DNA from: Stutzerimonas kunmingensis
GTDB taxonomy: Bacteria > Pseudomonadota > Gammaproteobacteria > Pseudomonadales > Pseudomonadaceae
Length of the DNA: 64,000 nucleotides
NCBI RefSeq assembly: GCF_900114065.1
Contig: NZ_FORS01000009.1
Location: 62,001 to 126,000, forward strand
Direction of reading: 5' to 3'
Each line of letters opens with the position of its first letter. The stretch's first letter is position 1. Shown in pieces: positions 17,250-26,703 of this stretch. The notes below the pieces were generated by a model that worked only from the letters and a program-made list of their open reading frames with translations, searched no databases and was not told the origin of the DNA. The translations under genes were made by a program, and so were the position numbers.

Positions 17250-18375
17250 GACGCAGGCCGAGCTGCAGCCATTGACGGTCGTAGTAGCTGCCCTGCTGGT
17301 GATGGCCGATTTCCCAGCTCAGCGCCCAGCGGCTGTCGAACCAGTGGCGACCCTGCAGGCTGATGGCGCGCACGTCGCTGGTGATCAGCTGCTGTTCCTC
17401 CACCGCCTCTTCCTCGCCCACGGTCAGGCGCAGGCCGGCGTAGCTCAGGCCCTGGTAGTAGTAGTCCAGCGCCAGGTCATGACCGATCGGCGTTCCGGCA
17501 TTGGCGACATCGGTGACGTTCAGCGTGTAGCCGGCGCGCCAGGCGTTCCAGTAGCGTTCGGCGCTCAGCGCCAGGCGGTCGACCCGGGTGGTCTCGTACT
17601 CGGTGCGGCGGACACTGACGGCGCCGAGGTAGCCATCGGGCAACCGCCGCTGCAGGCGCAGATCGGCATGCCACTCGGGAAGGAAATAGGGCGACGGCTG
17701 GTAGCCGACCTCCGGTTGCAGGGTCCAGTTCTCGTCCAGCGCAATGACGGCGCCGGCTTCGACGCCTTCGTCCCACTCGCCGAAGCGTTGTTCGCGTGTC
17801 AGCGCGCCATACCAGCCGAGACTCTCCGGTTTCGTCGAGGCGTAGTCCAGGCGCTGGCTGCGCCAGTTGTCAAAGCCGCTGTCGAGCCAGTCCTGGCGAG
17901 CAGAGATTTCCAGTTCGTGGCGTCGCCTGGTCGCGGCGTCGACCACCGGCACGGGTGCCGCTGCGGTGCTGGGCACGGTCAGCGCAGCACGGGCCTGCTG
18001 GATCACCTGCTGCACCTCGGCATAGTCCGGGGCGAGCTGGGCGGCGCGCTCGAGCGATTGCAGCGCACGTTGCGGATGACCGGCCCAGAGTAGCGCCTGG
18101 CCCTCGCCGAGCAGATAGTCGGCGTTGTCCGGCTGTTGCTGCAGCAGGCGGCGATAGATCGGCAGCGCCTGTTCAGGGCGGCCTTGCCAGCTCAATACAC
18201 GGGCGAGCAGGAACTGCGCCGCGGTGTCCTCCGGCTGCCCAGCCAGATGCGCACGAAGTGTGGCTTCGGCCGCGTCCAGTTGTTGCGCCTGGACCTGCCG
18301 CTCGGCGGTGGTGACGTCCGCCAGCGCCGCACCGCAAGGCAGCGCCAGAGCAAGCAGCATTACCGCTCGCTTCAT
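17239..18375 (-). CDS. TPR and YaiO-type outer-membrane beta-barrel protein
   Basis: The 378-residue product has a signal peptide (about residues 1-19), two to three tetratricopeptide repeats (for example QFLLARVLSWQGRPEQALPIYRRLLQQQPDNADYLL, residues about 54-89) and a C-terminal beta-barrel of alternating aromatic strands ending in LRHAF, a typical outer-membrane C-terminus. This matches the YaiO family. TPR plus barrel is also the plan of the PgaA and BcsC polysaccharide exporters, so an export role for the polymer made by the adjacent glycosyltransferase is a reasonable inference. It overlaps the preceding receiver gene by 4 bases. Confidence 0.8.
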   Translation of the reverse strand: MKRAVMLLALALPCGAALADVTTAERQVQAQQLDAAEATLRAHLAGQPEDTAAQFLLARVLSWQGRPEQALPIYRRLLQQQPDNADYLLGEGQALLWAGHPQRALQSLERAAQLAPDYAEVQQVIQQARAALTVPSTAAAPVPVVDAATRRRHELEISARQDWLDSGFDNWRSQRLDYASTKPESLGWYGALTREQRFGEWDEGVEAGAVIALDENWTLQPEVGYQPSPYFLPEWHADLRLQRRLPDGYLGAVSVRRTEYETTRVDRLALSAERYWNAWRAGYTLNVTDVANAGTPIGHDLALDYYYQGLSYAGLRLTVGEEEAVEEQQLITSDVRAISLQGRHWFDSRWALSWEIGHHQQGSYYDRQWLQLGLRHAF

Positions 18376-18761
18376 CGGCGGCCCCTCAGCAGACGGCGGA
18401 TGCGCGCCAGCAGTTCTTCCGGCTGGAACGGCTTGGTCACGTAGTCGTCGGCGCCGAGTTCCAGCGCTCGGACGATGTCCACTTCACGGGCCTTGGCCGT
18501 CAGCATCAGCACCGGCACGCTGTCCCAGCCGGGCTGGGCCCGCAGCCGTTCGATGAGTTCCAGGCCATCATGGTAGGGCAGCATGATGTCCATCAGCGTC
18601 AGGTCCGGCGGCTCGCCCTGGGCGAAGTACTCCAGTGCCTGCCGCCCATCGGCGGCGTGGTCGACCACGAAGCCGTGACGTTCGAGCATGTAGCGGATGA
18701 GAAAGGCGATGTCTTCTTCGTCTTCCACCATGAGAATGCGTTTGCTGGCGGATTCGCTCAT
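18372..18761 (-). CDS. Single-domain response regulator
   Basis: The 129-residue protein is one receiver (REC) domain without an output domain. Acidic pocket VEDEED, phospho-acceptor aspartate in LMDIMLP, conserved threonine in LMLTAK and lysine in YVTKPF are all present, so it should be phosphorylatable. It lies between the CHASE3 hybrid kinase and the barrel gene, overlapping both by 4 bases. It may pass the signal to the export proteins by direct contact, or work as a CheY-like element of the phosphorelay. Confidence 0.9.
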   Translation of the reverse strand: MSESASKRILMVEDEEDIAFLIRYMLERHGFVVDHAADGRQALEYFAQGEPPDLTLMDIMLPYHDGLELIERLRAQPGWDSVPVLMLTAKAREVDIVRALELGADDYVTKPFQPEELLARIRRLLRGRR

Positions 18762-21634
18762 GAGTGAGCCTCGTCGGTTTCGTGTGTGTGCCCCGGCGGC
18801 CAGTGTTGCAGCAGGTGCTGGATCAGCCTGGCCAGCTCATCGCCGTCGTGACGGGATTTCACCAGTTGGCGCAGCGCCAGGCGGTCGTCCTGAATCGGGG
18901 TGTCGAGCGCGGAAAAGATGATCACCGGTGGCGGCGGGACGCTCTGCGCGAGCTGGTCGAACAGCTCGGTACCCTGACCGTCCGGCAGCATCAGGTCGAT
19001 GATGGCCAGGTCGAAGGTCTGTGCCGCGATCAGCTCGCGCGCTTCGTGCAGCGTCGCGGCGCCAGAAAGGTCGACGTCGAGCACGGCAATCTGCCTGGCC
19101 AGCAGCACCCGCAGGTCGTCGTCGTCCTCGACGTGCAGGATGCGCGGCCGGTGTCCACTCAGCTGCAGGCAGGCGCGGATGACGTCCATCACCCGCGAGG
19201 GGTCGATCGGCTTGTGCAGCCAGTCGATCACCCCCACTGCGCCGCCGCGCAGCGTGTCGTCGTCGTCATCGCGGCGCTGCGGCTGCAGGCTGACGATCAG
19301 CACCGGCAGGTTGCGGTAGTTGTGCTGGCTGCGCAGGCTCTGCAGGAAGGCCGCGCTGTTTTCGTCATCCAGCGCCGGGCTGAGGGTCAGTGCCTCAATG
19401 TCGAACTGCTGCAACAGTCGGCGTGCCTCGGCTGCGGTGCCGCTGATCAAGGTCGCGTAGCCATGCTGCTGCAGCGCCGCGGCCAGCTGCTCGGCCGCAT
19501 GGGTGTCCGGCTCGAGGATGAGGATCAACGCAGCATTGTCAGGCTGGGCTGCTCTGGCCGGCGGCGTAGTGGGTCGCTGCAGCGGCGTCGCGGATCGCAC
19601 CTCCAGCGGCAGCTGCAGCCAGAAGCGCGAGCCGTGACCTTCCTGGGAGTCGAAACCGATCTGTCCGTGCATCTGCTGCACCAGCGAGCGGGTGATCGCC
19701 AGTCCCAGCCCGGTGCCGCCGCGCTGGCGGGCGTCGGAGGAATCGGCCTGGGCGAAGCGCTCGAAGATGCGCCCACGGAAAGCCTCCGGAATCCCCGGCC
19801 CCTGATCCTGTACGCCGAGTTCCAGCACGTTGTCATGGTGACGTAGATCGACCGTCACGCTGCCGCCGGCGGGGGAATGCTTGATCGCGTTGGACAGCAG
19901 GTTGGCCATCACCTGGGCGAAGCGGTCGGGGTCGACCATGGCTTCGCTCGACAGCGACTCATCGGCGCCCACCAGCGTGAGATTGACGTCGTAGTCGCGG
20001 GCGTACGGCTGGATATCCGACAGCGCCTGCTGCACCAGCGCGCGCACGTCATGGTGGCCGAAGTTGAAGGCCAGGCGTCCGGCTTCGAGTTTTTCGATGT
20101 CGAGGATGGCGTTGATCAGGCGCACCAGGCGTTCGCTGTTCTTGTGAGCGATATCCAGCAGCGGGCGGGCGTCGTCGCCGATATGTCCGGCAATGCCTCC
20201 GATCAGCATACCGAGGGCGCCGCGGATGGCGGTCAGCGGCGTGCGCAGCTCGTGGCTGACGGTGGAGATGAATTCGGTCTTCATCTGCTCCATGCGTCGG
20301 CGCAGGGAGATGTCCACCGCCACCGTGACCACATGACAGGTACGTGTCGAGATCCGCAGCGGGCGCTTGACCACCTGGAACCAGTGCTCCGCGCCATGGG
20401 CATCGGTCAGCGCGACCTCGGTGCTGCGCAGATCGCCGCTGCCTCCCGCCAGTTCGGCCAGCTCTTCGTCACCCAGCAGCAGCGGTTGCAGCCGCACGGC
20501 AGACGGCACCTCGTCGGGGCGGCGCTGCTCGATGTCCTGCGGGCGCACGTCCAGCAGGGCCGCGAGCGCCGAATTGCAGAGCAGGAAACGGCCCTGGGCG
20601 TCGCGAACGAAGATCAGGTTCTCGTCGGTGTCGACCACGCGGCGGAGAAAGACCTGCTGGTCATGCAGGCTGTCGCGGTTGCGCTGCAGTTCGCTGACGT
20701 CGCGCGCGATGGCCAGATGATCGCCCAGCCCGGTGGGCGTCAGACGAACCTCGAAGGTGCGCTGGGTCTGCAGCTCGCACCAGGTCTTCTGGCGCAGTGC
20801 GCCCTCGTCGGTCTGATTGAGCAGCTCGATGAGCAAGGGTTCGATCGCTTCCGGCGGCGGTGCGCGGCGCGGGGTGCCTCGCGAAATGCTCGACACCTGC
20901 TGCTGCTCATCGACCGCGTAGAGATGGTCCGGGATGGCCTGCAGCAGCGCCCCGAGGCGTGCCTCGCCGGCCTGGGCGCTGCGGGCGAGCTGCTGGCGAA
21001 TCTGCAGATTCCGCTGCAAGGCCCAGAAGGCCGCCAGAAACAGCCCGATCACCACCAGCGTGCCGATCAGTGCCAGTTGCTGCGCGCGCTCGGTGGTGCG
21101 TGCTACGGCTGCGCTGGCGGCGGCCAGGTGGCTGCGCTCGTGCTGCTCGACGGCGTTGAGCAGTGCGCGCAGGCGGTCCATCAGCAGGTGCCCGCCGGCC
21201 TCGCGCAGACGCTCCACGGCAGCCTGCAGCCCGGCCTCGCGGCGGGTCTGCATGTTGCCGGCGGCTACTTCGAGGCGGTCGGCGATGGTCGCATCGAGGG
21301 TCCGGAACCAGCGTCGGTCGGGATAATCACGTCCTTCGACCTGGCGCTGCAGGCTGCGTCGGTTGCCTTCCAGCTGTCTGAGGCCACGTTCGTAGGGTTC
21401 GAGATAGGTGGGGTCGCCGGTGAGGATGAAACCGCGCGAACCGGTTTCGATGTCCTGTAACGAAGAAAAGATAGCCTGGACCGAGGTGATGATTTCCAGG
21501 CTGTGGCTGACCGAGCGATTGGTCTGCAACAGCGCTTCCTGCGTGCGCTTGCCTTGCCAGCCAAGCGCGACGAGCAACAGAAACGCAGCGAGAAAGGCGA
21601 TTGAGTGCCAACCGATCGCGAGTCTTGCGGGCAA
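18758..21634 (-). CDS. CHASE3-PAS hybrid histidine kinase with two C-terminal receivers
   Basis: The 958-residue membrane sensor starts at a TTG with a strong AAGGAG site 6 bases upstream. It has a helix at 11-26, a periplasmic CHASE3 domain (DIETGSRGFILTGDPTYLEPYERG, 61-84), a second helix at 188-205 and PAS-like regions at about 225-315 and 325-445. HisKA follows with FISTVSHELRTPLT (His461), then the ATPase domain with NLLSNAIKHS and GTGLGLAI. Two receiver domains end the protein. The first (about 702-825) has Thr750 at the usual aspartate position, so it is probably a pseudo-receiver. The second keeps Asp880 (FDLAIIDLMLPDG). The stimulus is unknown. Confidence 0.88.
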   Translation of the reverse strand: MPARLAIGWHSIAFLAAFLLLVALGWQGKRTQEALLQTNRSVSHSLEIITSVQAIFSSLQDIETGSRGFILTGDPTYLEPYERGLRQLEGNRRSLQRQVEGRDYPDRRWFRTLDATIADRLEVAAGNMQTRREAGLQAAVERLREAGGHLLMDRLRALLNAVEQHERSHLAAASAAVARTTERAQQLALIGTLVVIGLFLAAFWALQRNLQIRQQLARSAQAGEARLGALLQAIPDHLYAVDEQQQVSSISRGTPRRAPPPEAIEPLLIELLNQTDEGALRQKTWCELQTQRTFEVRLTPTGLGDHLAIARDVSELQRNRDSLHDQQVFLRRVVDTDENLIFVRDAQGRFLLCNSALAALLDVRPQDIEQRRPDEVPSAVRLQPLLLGDEELAELAGGSGDLRSTEVALTDAHGAEHWFQVVKRPLRISTRTCHVVTVAVDISLRRRMEQMKTEFISTVSHELRTPLTAIRGALGMLIGGIAGHIGDDARPLLDIAHKNSERLVRLINAILDIEKLEAGRLAFNFGHHDVRALVQQALSDIQPYARDYDVNLTLVGADESLSSEAMVDPDRFAQVMANLLSNAIKHSPAGGSVTVDLRHHDNVLELGVQDQGPGIPEAFRGRIFERFAQADSSDARQRGGTGLGLAITRSLVQQMHGQIGFDSQEGHGSRFWLQLPLEVRSATPLQRPTTPPARAAQPDNAALILILEPDTHAAEQLAAALQQHGYATLISGTAAEARRLLQQFDIEALTLSPALDDENSAAFLQSLRSQHNYRNLPVLIVSLQPQRRDDDDDTLRGGAVGVIDWLHKPIDPSRVMDVIRACLQLSGHRPRILHVEDDDDLRVLLARQIAVLDVDLSGAATLHEARELIAAQTFDLAIIDLMLPDGQGTELFDQLAQSVPPPPVIIFSALDTPIQDDRLALRQLVKSRHDGDELARLIQHLLQHWPPGHTHETDEAHS

Positions 21635-21766
21635 ACCGGACTCCTTCCGACGGGGACGACTGCACAGAATCCCCAGTTGCCTCGCTACCGCGTGGTCACC
21701 GGGATGAATTCAGTATAGTCAGACCTGCCCGGACCACTGCGGTTCGCCGCCGAAAGGGCCGGGCGC

Positions 21767-23404
21767 TCAGCGCTGGGCGATCTGCACCTGGTTGCGGCCA
21801 TTGTGCTTGGCCACATACAGCGCCTGGTCGGCACGCTCGAGCAGCAGGCCAGCGGGGCTGTGACCGTCGGTTTCGCAAATGCCGGCGCTGAAGGTCACGC
21901 AGAACTCCTGGTCGCCGGCATTGAAGCTCAGCGCGGCGAAGCGCACGCGGATTTCGTCGAAGATGCGCCGCGCCTGCAGGGCCGAGCATTCGGGCAATAC
22001 GGCGACGAACTCCTCGCCGCCATAGCGGCCGAGGCTGTCGATACGCCGCAGGCGCTGGCGCAGCAGGTTGGCCAGGGCGCGGATCACGTTGTCACCGGCG
22101 GCGTGCCCGTAGGTGTCATTGACCTGCTTGAAATGATCGAGATCGAGCATCACCACGCTGGCCGGTTTGCCGGTACGGGTGGTGCGCTGCACTTCCAGCG
22201 CCAGCTGCTCCTTGATATCGGCGTGCTTGAGCAGGCCGGTAAGGCTGTCGCGGGCCAGCGCGGTGCTCAGCGAGCGCGCACGCTGGGCATGGGAGTACAC
22301 CGCGGCGACCAGCGCCGTGTCGCTGATCGGCTTGGTGATGAAGTCGTCGCCGGCCTTGAGCAGCGCTGCCATCTGCCGGTGGGTATCGGTCTCGGCAGAA
22401 AGGTAGATGATGGTCACCCGCAGCCATTCGTCATGCAGACGGATCATCTGCGCCAGCTCCGGGCCGGAGCAGTCCGGCATGTTGATGTCCAGCAACAGCA
22501 CCTCGGGATTGAAGCTGCGCATGGTGTCCAGCACGCGGGTCGGTTCGGTGAGGATCTGCACCTGCATCTGCGCGTTGCGCAGCACCAGGCTGTAGCGTGC
22601 CGCCAGTTCGGCGTCGTCATCGACGATCAGCACGCGGAACGGCTCGCCCTGCTGTCGATCGAGGCAGCGCTCCAGGCTGTTTTCCAGCTGGGTGATGTCC
22701 AGCGGACGGACGAAGAAGCCCTGGGCCCCGGCGCGTACCGCAGCCAGCTGGCTGGCGAAATCGGCACGATCATGGATGATCAGCAGCGGCAGTGGTTGCT
22801 CGAGGCCTTGCTGCAGGGCGGCCAGCGCTTCGAAATCGCCTTCCTGTTCGACGCTGACGATCAGCGCGTCGGGCAGTTCATCGGCCACGGCCTCCTGCAG
22901 CGCGGCGAAACTGAGCCATTGGCTGACCAGATAGCCGAAGTTGCGCAGGGTCACCGCCATGCTGGCGCCCGCGACCGGATCGGCCTTCATCAGGTAGATG
23001 CGACAGCCGGGCGCCGGCTCCTCGTGGTGCTCGGGCAGTTCCGCCGCGCCGTCGCGTTCCTGGCCGGGGGTTTCGCTGGCCAACTGCAGCACCGCGCGGG
23101 CGAAGGCTTCGGCCGCGCGGCTGCCGGGTTTGGCCGAATCCAGCCAGCGATCGGCGCGCTGCTCCAGCTGCCTGGCGCGCTCCCCGAGCTTGGCGAAGCC
23201 GAAGGTGCCGGCGGCACCGGCCAGCCGATGCAGGCGCTCGCGGATGCTCAGCATCACCAGCCGGCGGCTGGCGGTGGCACGGGTCTGCTGCAGGTCCTGG
23301 GCGAGCGCGGCGAGGTCGGTCAGGTCGGCCTGCAGGCGCTCGCCGAACTGCTGTTCCAGCTGCGCCAGCTGCTCCTGCAGCGCCAGGCGGGTGCGATCAT
23401 CCAT
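21767..23404 (-). CDS. HPt-REC-REC-GGDEF diguanylate cyclase
   Basis: This 545-residue protein should make c-di-GMP in response to phosphorelay. The ATG at 23404 has GGGAGG 6 bases upstream. The N-terminus is an HPt domain (RLHRLAGAAGTFGF, His59). A receiver at about 133-245 has Ser183 in place of the acceptor aspartate (ALIVSVEQ), so it is probably inactive. A second receiver has an intact LLLDINMPD (Asp305). The GGDEF domain carries GGEEF at about 461-465 and an RxxD inhibitory site (RRID) five residues before it, so it should be active and product-inhibited. It overlaps the preceding receiver gene by 8 bases. Confidence 0.88.
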   Translation of the reverse strand: MDDRTRLALQEQLAQLEQQFGERLQADLTDLAALAQDLQQTRATASRRLVMLSIRERLHRLAGAAGTFGFAKLGERARQLEQRADRWLDSAKPGSRAAEAFARAVLQLASETPGQERDGAAELPEHHEEPAPGCRIYLMKADPVAGASMAVTLRNFGYLVSQWLSFAALQEAVADELPDALIVSVEQEGDFEALAALQQGLEQPLPLLIIHDRADFASQLAAVRAGAQGFFVRPLDITQLENSLERCLDRQQGEPFRVLIVDDDAELAARYSLVLRNAQMQVQILTEPTRVLDTMRSFNPEVLLLDINMPDCSGPELAQMIRLHDEWLRVTIIYLSAETDTHRQMAALLKAGDDFITKPISDTALVAAVYSHAQRARSLSTALARDSLTGLLKHADIKEQLALEVQRTTRTGKPASVVMLDLDHFKQVNDTYGHAAGDNVIRALANLLRQRLRRIDSLGRYGGEEFVAVLPECSALQARRIFDEIRVRFAALSFNAGDQEFCVTFSAGICETDGHSPAGLLLERADQALYVAKHNGRNQVQIAQR

Positions 23405-23783
23405 GCTCGGCCTCCCAGATCTGCCGCAACTGGGTGGCAAGTTGCAGCGGGTCGAAGGGCTTGCCCAGCACCTGGCGCACACCGAGCTGGCGTAGCTCCT
23501 GCAGCCGTTCGGGCTGCAAGTGGCCGGTGAGAAACACCACGGGCGTCTGCTGTAGGTCGATCAGATGGGAGAGCTGGCGAACCAGCTCGATGCCGTCCAT
23601 CTGCGGCAGCATCACATCGAGCAGGATCAGATCAGGGGCGAAGGCCTGCACCTGATCGAGCGCGGCCTGACCGGACTGGCAGCTGAGCACCTCGAAGCCG
23701 CCGAGCTTTTCCAGGGCGATACGCGTCACCACCTGGATGGACGGTACGTCTTCGACGTGCAGGATGCGCTTGAGCTGTTTCAT
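23397..23783 (-). CDS. Single-domain response regulator
   Basis: This is a lone receiver domain of 128 residues, with VEDVPS in place of the usual two-acid pocket, an acceptor aspartate in LLDVMLP, and KPFDP at the conserved lysine. I chose the ATG at 23783, which has GGAGAG upstream and shares one base with the kinase stop (TGATG); a GTG one codon earlier is possible. It is closely similar to the receiver at 26271-26657 (ILHVED, LGGFEVLSC, AFAPDLILLDVM, KPFDPLQLA), so the two are duplicates. Confidence 0.88.
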   Translation of the reverse strand: MKQLKRILHVEDVPSIQVVTRIALEKLGGFEVLSCQSGQAALDQVQAFAPDLILLDVMLPQMDGIELVRQLSHLIDLQQTPVVFLTGHLQPERLQELRQLGVRQVLGKPFDPLQLATQLRQIWEAEHG

Positions 23784-26194
23784 CACGGTCTCTCCTTGGC
23801 CTGGCCTTGTGCGGGTAGTTCGAACCAGAAGCAGGCGCCACGGCCGGGCTCGGATTCGAAGCCGATCTGCCCGCCCATGTGCTCGATCAGCTCCTTGCTG
23901 ATCGCCAGGCCCAGCCCGGTGCCGCCTTGCTGGCGGCTGTCGGACGAGTCGGCCTGGGCGAACTTCTGGAATACCCGCGCATGAAATTCGTCGGAAATGC
24001 CCGGGCCCTGGTCTCGGACGCTGACCCGGACCCGGCCGTCACTGAATTGGGCTGACAGTTCGACTTGCTCACCGGCCGGGGAGAACTTCGCTGCGTTGGA
24101 AAGTAGATTGCTCAATACTTGCTGCACACGCATGGCATCGACCGTCACGCTCACCGCCGGGCAGGCGCCGAGGTGCAGCTGCACGCCATGCCGCTCGGCG
24201 TAGCTGCCGTTACTACGCAGGGCCAGTTCCAGCAGGGGCGGCAGCGGTTGCTCGAGCATGTCGAAGCGCATCTTGCCGGCGTGCAGTTTTTCCATATCCA
24301 GCAGATCGTCGATCAGCGCGCCCAGGCGCTGGCTGTTCTGTTGGGCGATATCCAGCAACTCGAGCATCGATTCAGGTACTTCGCCCATGACGTTCGAACA
24401 GATCAGCGCCAGGGCGCCGGTGATGGAGGTCAGCGGCGTGCGCAGCTCGTGGCTGACGGTAGAGATGAACTCGCGCTGCAGGCGTTCGATGCGCTTGCGT
24501 TCGGTGATGTCGTGCATGACGACGACCGCGCCCAAGGGATGGCCGTCGGAACTGAACAGCGGATCGGCGTTGGAGAGCACATATCGTGGCGCGCCCTGAC
24601 TCAGCAGGACCATTTCATGGTTGATGACATGCTCGCCATGTAGCGCACGGCGCAGCGGAATCTCTTCGGGCTGCAACGGCGTCATGCCGTCGGCGCGAAA
24701 CAGTTGATAGCGCGTCGCCCACTGCTCCGGCGAGCCCGACTCGGCGTCAGCCCCATGCCACTGTTTAGCTTTCTCGTTGAACAGGGTCAGATTGCCCTCG
24801 GCGTCGCAGGCGATCACCGCTTCGCTCAGCGCTTCGAGCAGGCGCCGATTCATTTCCTGCTGCTTGTCCAGCTCCAGCTGTTCGGCCTTGCGCGCGGTGA
24901 TATCGGTGACGAAACCATGCCAGAGCACCGAGCCATCGACCTGTTGCAGCGGCGTGGCCCGCGCCTCGACCCAGATCAGCCCCTTGCGCGGGTGCTCGAC
25001 GCGGTGCTCGCTGTGCCAGGGCGTGAGTTCGTTTGCCGCCTTGCGGATGCTGATCAGCAGCGCGCTGCGGTCGGGCCCGTGGACCCGGCAGACGATCGGC
25101 GCGAAGCTGCTGGCCAGCTGCGCCGGGCTGAGCCCGTAGATCTGCTCGACCCCTTCACTGACATAGGGAAAGCACGCCGGCCCATCGGCGCGCCAATGGA
25201 ACTGGAAGAGCATGCCCGGGACCTGCGCGGCGATCTGCTGCAGGCGCAGTTGCAGCTGCTCCTGATAGGCCAGGTCGTAGGCGTTGACCAGGTAGCCGCG
25301 CAGGTGCTCCTGCTCGTCATGGATCGCGGTCACGCCCAGCAGCACCGGCACCTCGTTGCCGTTCTGGTGGCGCAGGCGCCATTCGGACATGTCGCGCCGC
25401 CCGCGGTGAAGCGGCGCGGTCAGCACCGAGAAATCGGCCTCGAGCGGTATCTGCAACTCGCTGGAGAGCAGCAGCGCCCGGCGCTGCAGTGCCTCCGGGC
25501 AGAACAGCGCAGCGGTCAGCGGATGGCCGACCAGCGCCTGTTCGCTGTAGCCGAGCAGGCGCTCGGCGGTCGGGTTGACGCTGGTGACGACGCCGTCAGG
25601 TCGGGTCACCAGTACCGCGCTGGAGGCACTGTCGAGGATGGCCTGTTGCAGCGCCGCCTGCTCGGCGTGGCGGTGCGCCAGCAGATGCTGTTCGAACAGG
25701 CGGATCACCTGGCGTCCGAGGCGCTCCAGGGTCTCGCGCTGTTGAGCGCTGAGCCGCCGCGGCTGGCGGTCGATCACGCACAGGGTGCCGAGGTTGTAGC
25801 CATCCGGCGAGGTCAGCGGCGTGCCGGCATAGAAGCGGATATGCGGATCGCCGAGCACCAGCGGGTTGTTGCAAAAACGCGGGTCCTGCAGCGTATCCGG
25901 TACCTCGAAGATCTCGTCGCCGGCGATGGTGTAGGTGCAGAAGGAGATCTCCCGCGAGGTCTCGCTGACGCCGAGGCCGACCCGGCTCTTGAACCACTGA
26001 CGGCGGTCGTCGACCAGCGAGATCAGCGCGATGGGCGTGTCGCACATCTGCGCGGCAAGCGCGGTGAAGTCATCGAAGGCGCTGTCCTCGGGGGTGTCGA
26101 GGATTTCGTAGCGCAACAACGCTGCCAGGCGTGACAGCTCGCGCGGCTGGACGGTGGATGGCATCGGCGTCGTGCTGTGTTGCGGTGACTCCAT
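23783..26194 (-). CDS. GAF-PAS sensor histidine kinase
   Basis: From the ATG at 26194 the product is 803 residues with no membrane helix, so it is a cytoplasmic kinase. It starts with a GAF domain (about 12-170; YEILDTPEDSAFDDFTALAAQMCDTPIALISLVDDRRQWFKS), then three PAS domains, HisKA with FISTVSHELRTPLT (His582), and an ATPase domain with NLLSNAAKFS, DQGPGI and GTGLGLAI. There is no receiver in the protein; the adjacent single receiver is its likely partner. Its C-terminal half resembles the kinase at 26704-29667 (both contain VLWHGFVT and similar kinase cores), which suggests duplication. Confidence 0.88.
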   Translation of the reverse strand: MESPQHSTTPMPSTVQPRELSRLAALLRYEILDTPEDSAFDDFTALAAQMCDTPIALISLVDDRRQWFKSRVGLGVSETSREISFCTYTIAGDEIFEVPDTLQDPRFCNNPLVLGDPHIRFYAGTPLTSPDGYNLGTLCVIDRQPRRLSAQQRETLERLGRQVIRLFEQHLLAHRHAEQAALQQAILDSASSAVLVTRPDGVVTSVNPTAERLLGYSEQALVGHPLTAALFCPEALQRRALLLSSELQIPLEADFSVLTAPLHRGRRDMSEWRLRHQNGNEVPVLLGVTAIHDEQEHLRGYLVNAYDLAYQEQLQLRLQQIAAQVPGMLFQFHWRADGPACFPYVSEGVEQIYGLSPAQLASSFAPIVCRVHGPDRSALLISIRKAANELTPWHSEHRVEHPRKGLIWVEARATPLQQVDGSVLWHGFVTDITARKAEQLELDKQQEMNRRLLEALSEAVIACDAEGNLTLFNEKAKQWHGADAESGSPEQWATRYQLFRADGMTPLQPEEIPLRRALHGEHVINHEMVLLSQGAPRYVLSNADPLFSSDGHPLGAVVVMHDITERKRIERLQREFISTVSHELRTPLTSITGALALICSNVMGEVPESMLELLDIAQQNSQRLGALIDDLLDMEKLHAGKMRFDMLEQPLPPLLELALRSNGSYAERHGVQLHLGACPAVSVTVDAMRVQQVLSNLLSNAAKFSPAGEQVELSAQFSDGRVRVSVRDQGPGISDEFHARVFQKFAQADSSDSRQQGGTGLGLAISKELIEHMGGQIGFESEPGRGACFWFELPAQGQAKERP

Positions 26195-26270
26195 CGTCGG
26201 CGCCTTGCTGGTTCGGTGAGGGGCGTCCGGGTCGGGTAGCGTGACACGACCGGGGCTTAAGCAGTTCTGC

Positions 26271-26657
26271 CTAGTATCGGCCACTCAGCCAGATGCTGCG
26301 AATCTGCTCGGCCAGCTGCATCGGGTCGAACGGCTTGACGATCACGTCGCGCGCGCCCAGCTTGCGCAGGTGCTCGATCTCGCTCGGCTGCACCTTGGCG
26401 GTCATGAATGTTACCGGAATCCGTTCCAGGTCGATGCGCTCGCGCAGCCTGAGCAGCGTCTGCGGGCCGTCCATGCCCGGCATCATCACGTCCAGCAGGA
26501 TGAAGTCGGGGGCGAAGGCTTCGACTTCCTCCAGCGCCTGTGCGCCAGAGGAGCAGGACAGCACCTCGTATCCGCCAACGGCCTCCAGGGCCAGTTTGGT
26601 CACCGCCTGAATCGACGGATCGTCTTCAACGTGCAGGATGCGCCTTAGCTCGGCCAT
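26271..26657 (-). CDS. Single-domain response regulator
   Basis: The 128-residue receiver has the acidic pair in VEDDPS, acceptor aspartate in FILLDVMMPGMDG, the conserved threonine in TFMTAK and lysine in IVKPFDP. CGGAGG lies 5 bases upstream of the ATG. It follows the dCache-PAS kinase by 46 bp and precedes the GAF-PAS kinase by 76 bp. No output domain is present, so signalling must be by protein contact or phosphotransfer, for example to the HPt domain of the GGDEF protein downstream. Confidence 0.9.
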   Translation of the reverse strand: MAELRRILHVEDDPSIQAVTKLALEAVGGYEVLSCSSGAQALEEVEAFAPDFILLDVMMPGMDGPQTLLRLRERIDLERIPVTFMTAKVQPSEIEHLRKLGARDVIVKPFDPMQLAEQIRSIWLSGRY

Positions 26658-26703
26658 TGTGCCTCCGGGGGTCGTTAGCGTGCGCGTCCGCTTAACGGAA
26701 GCA

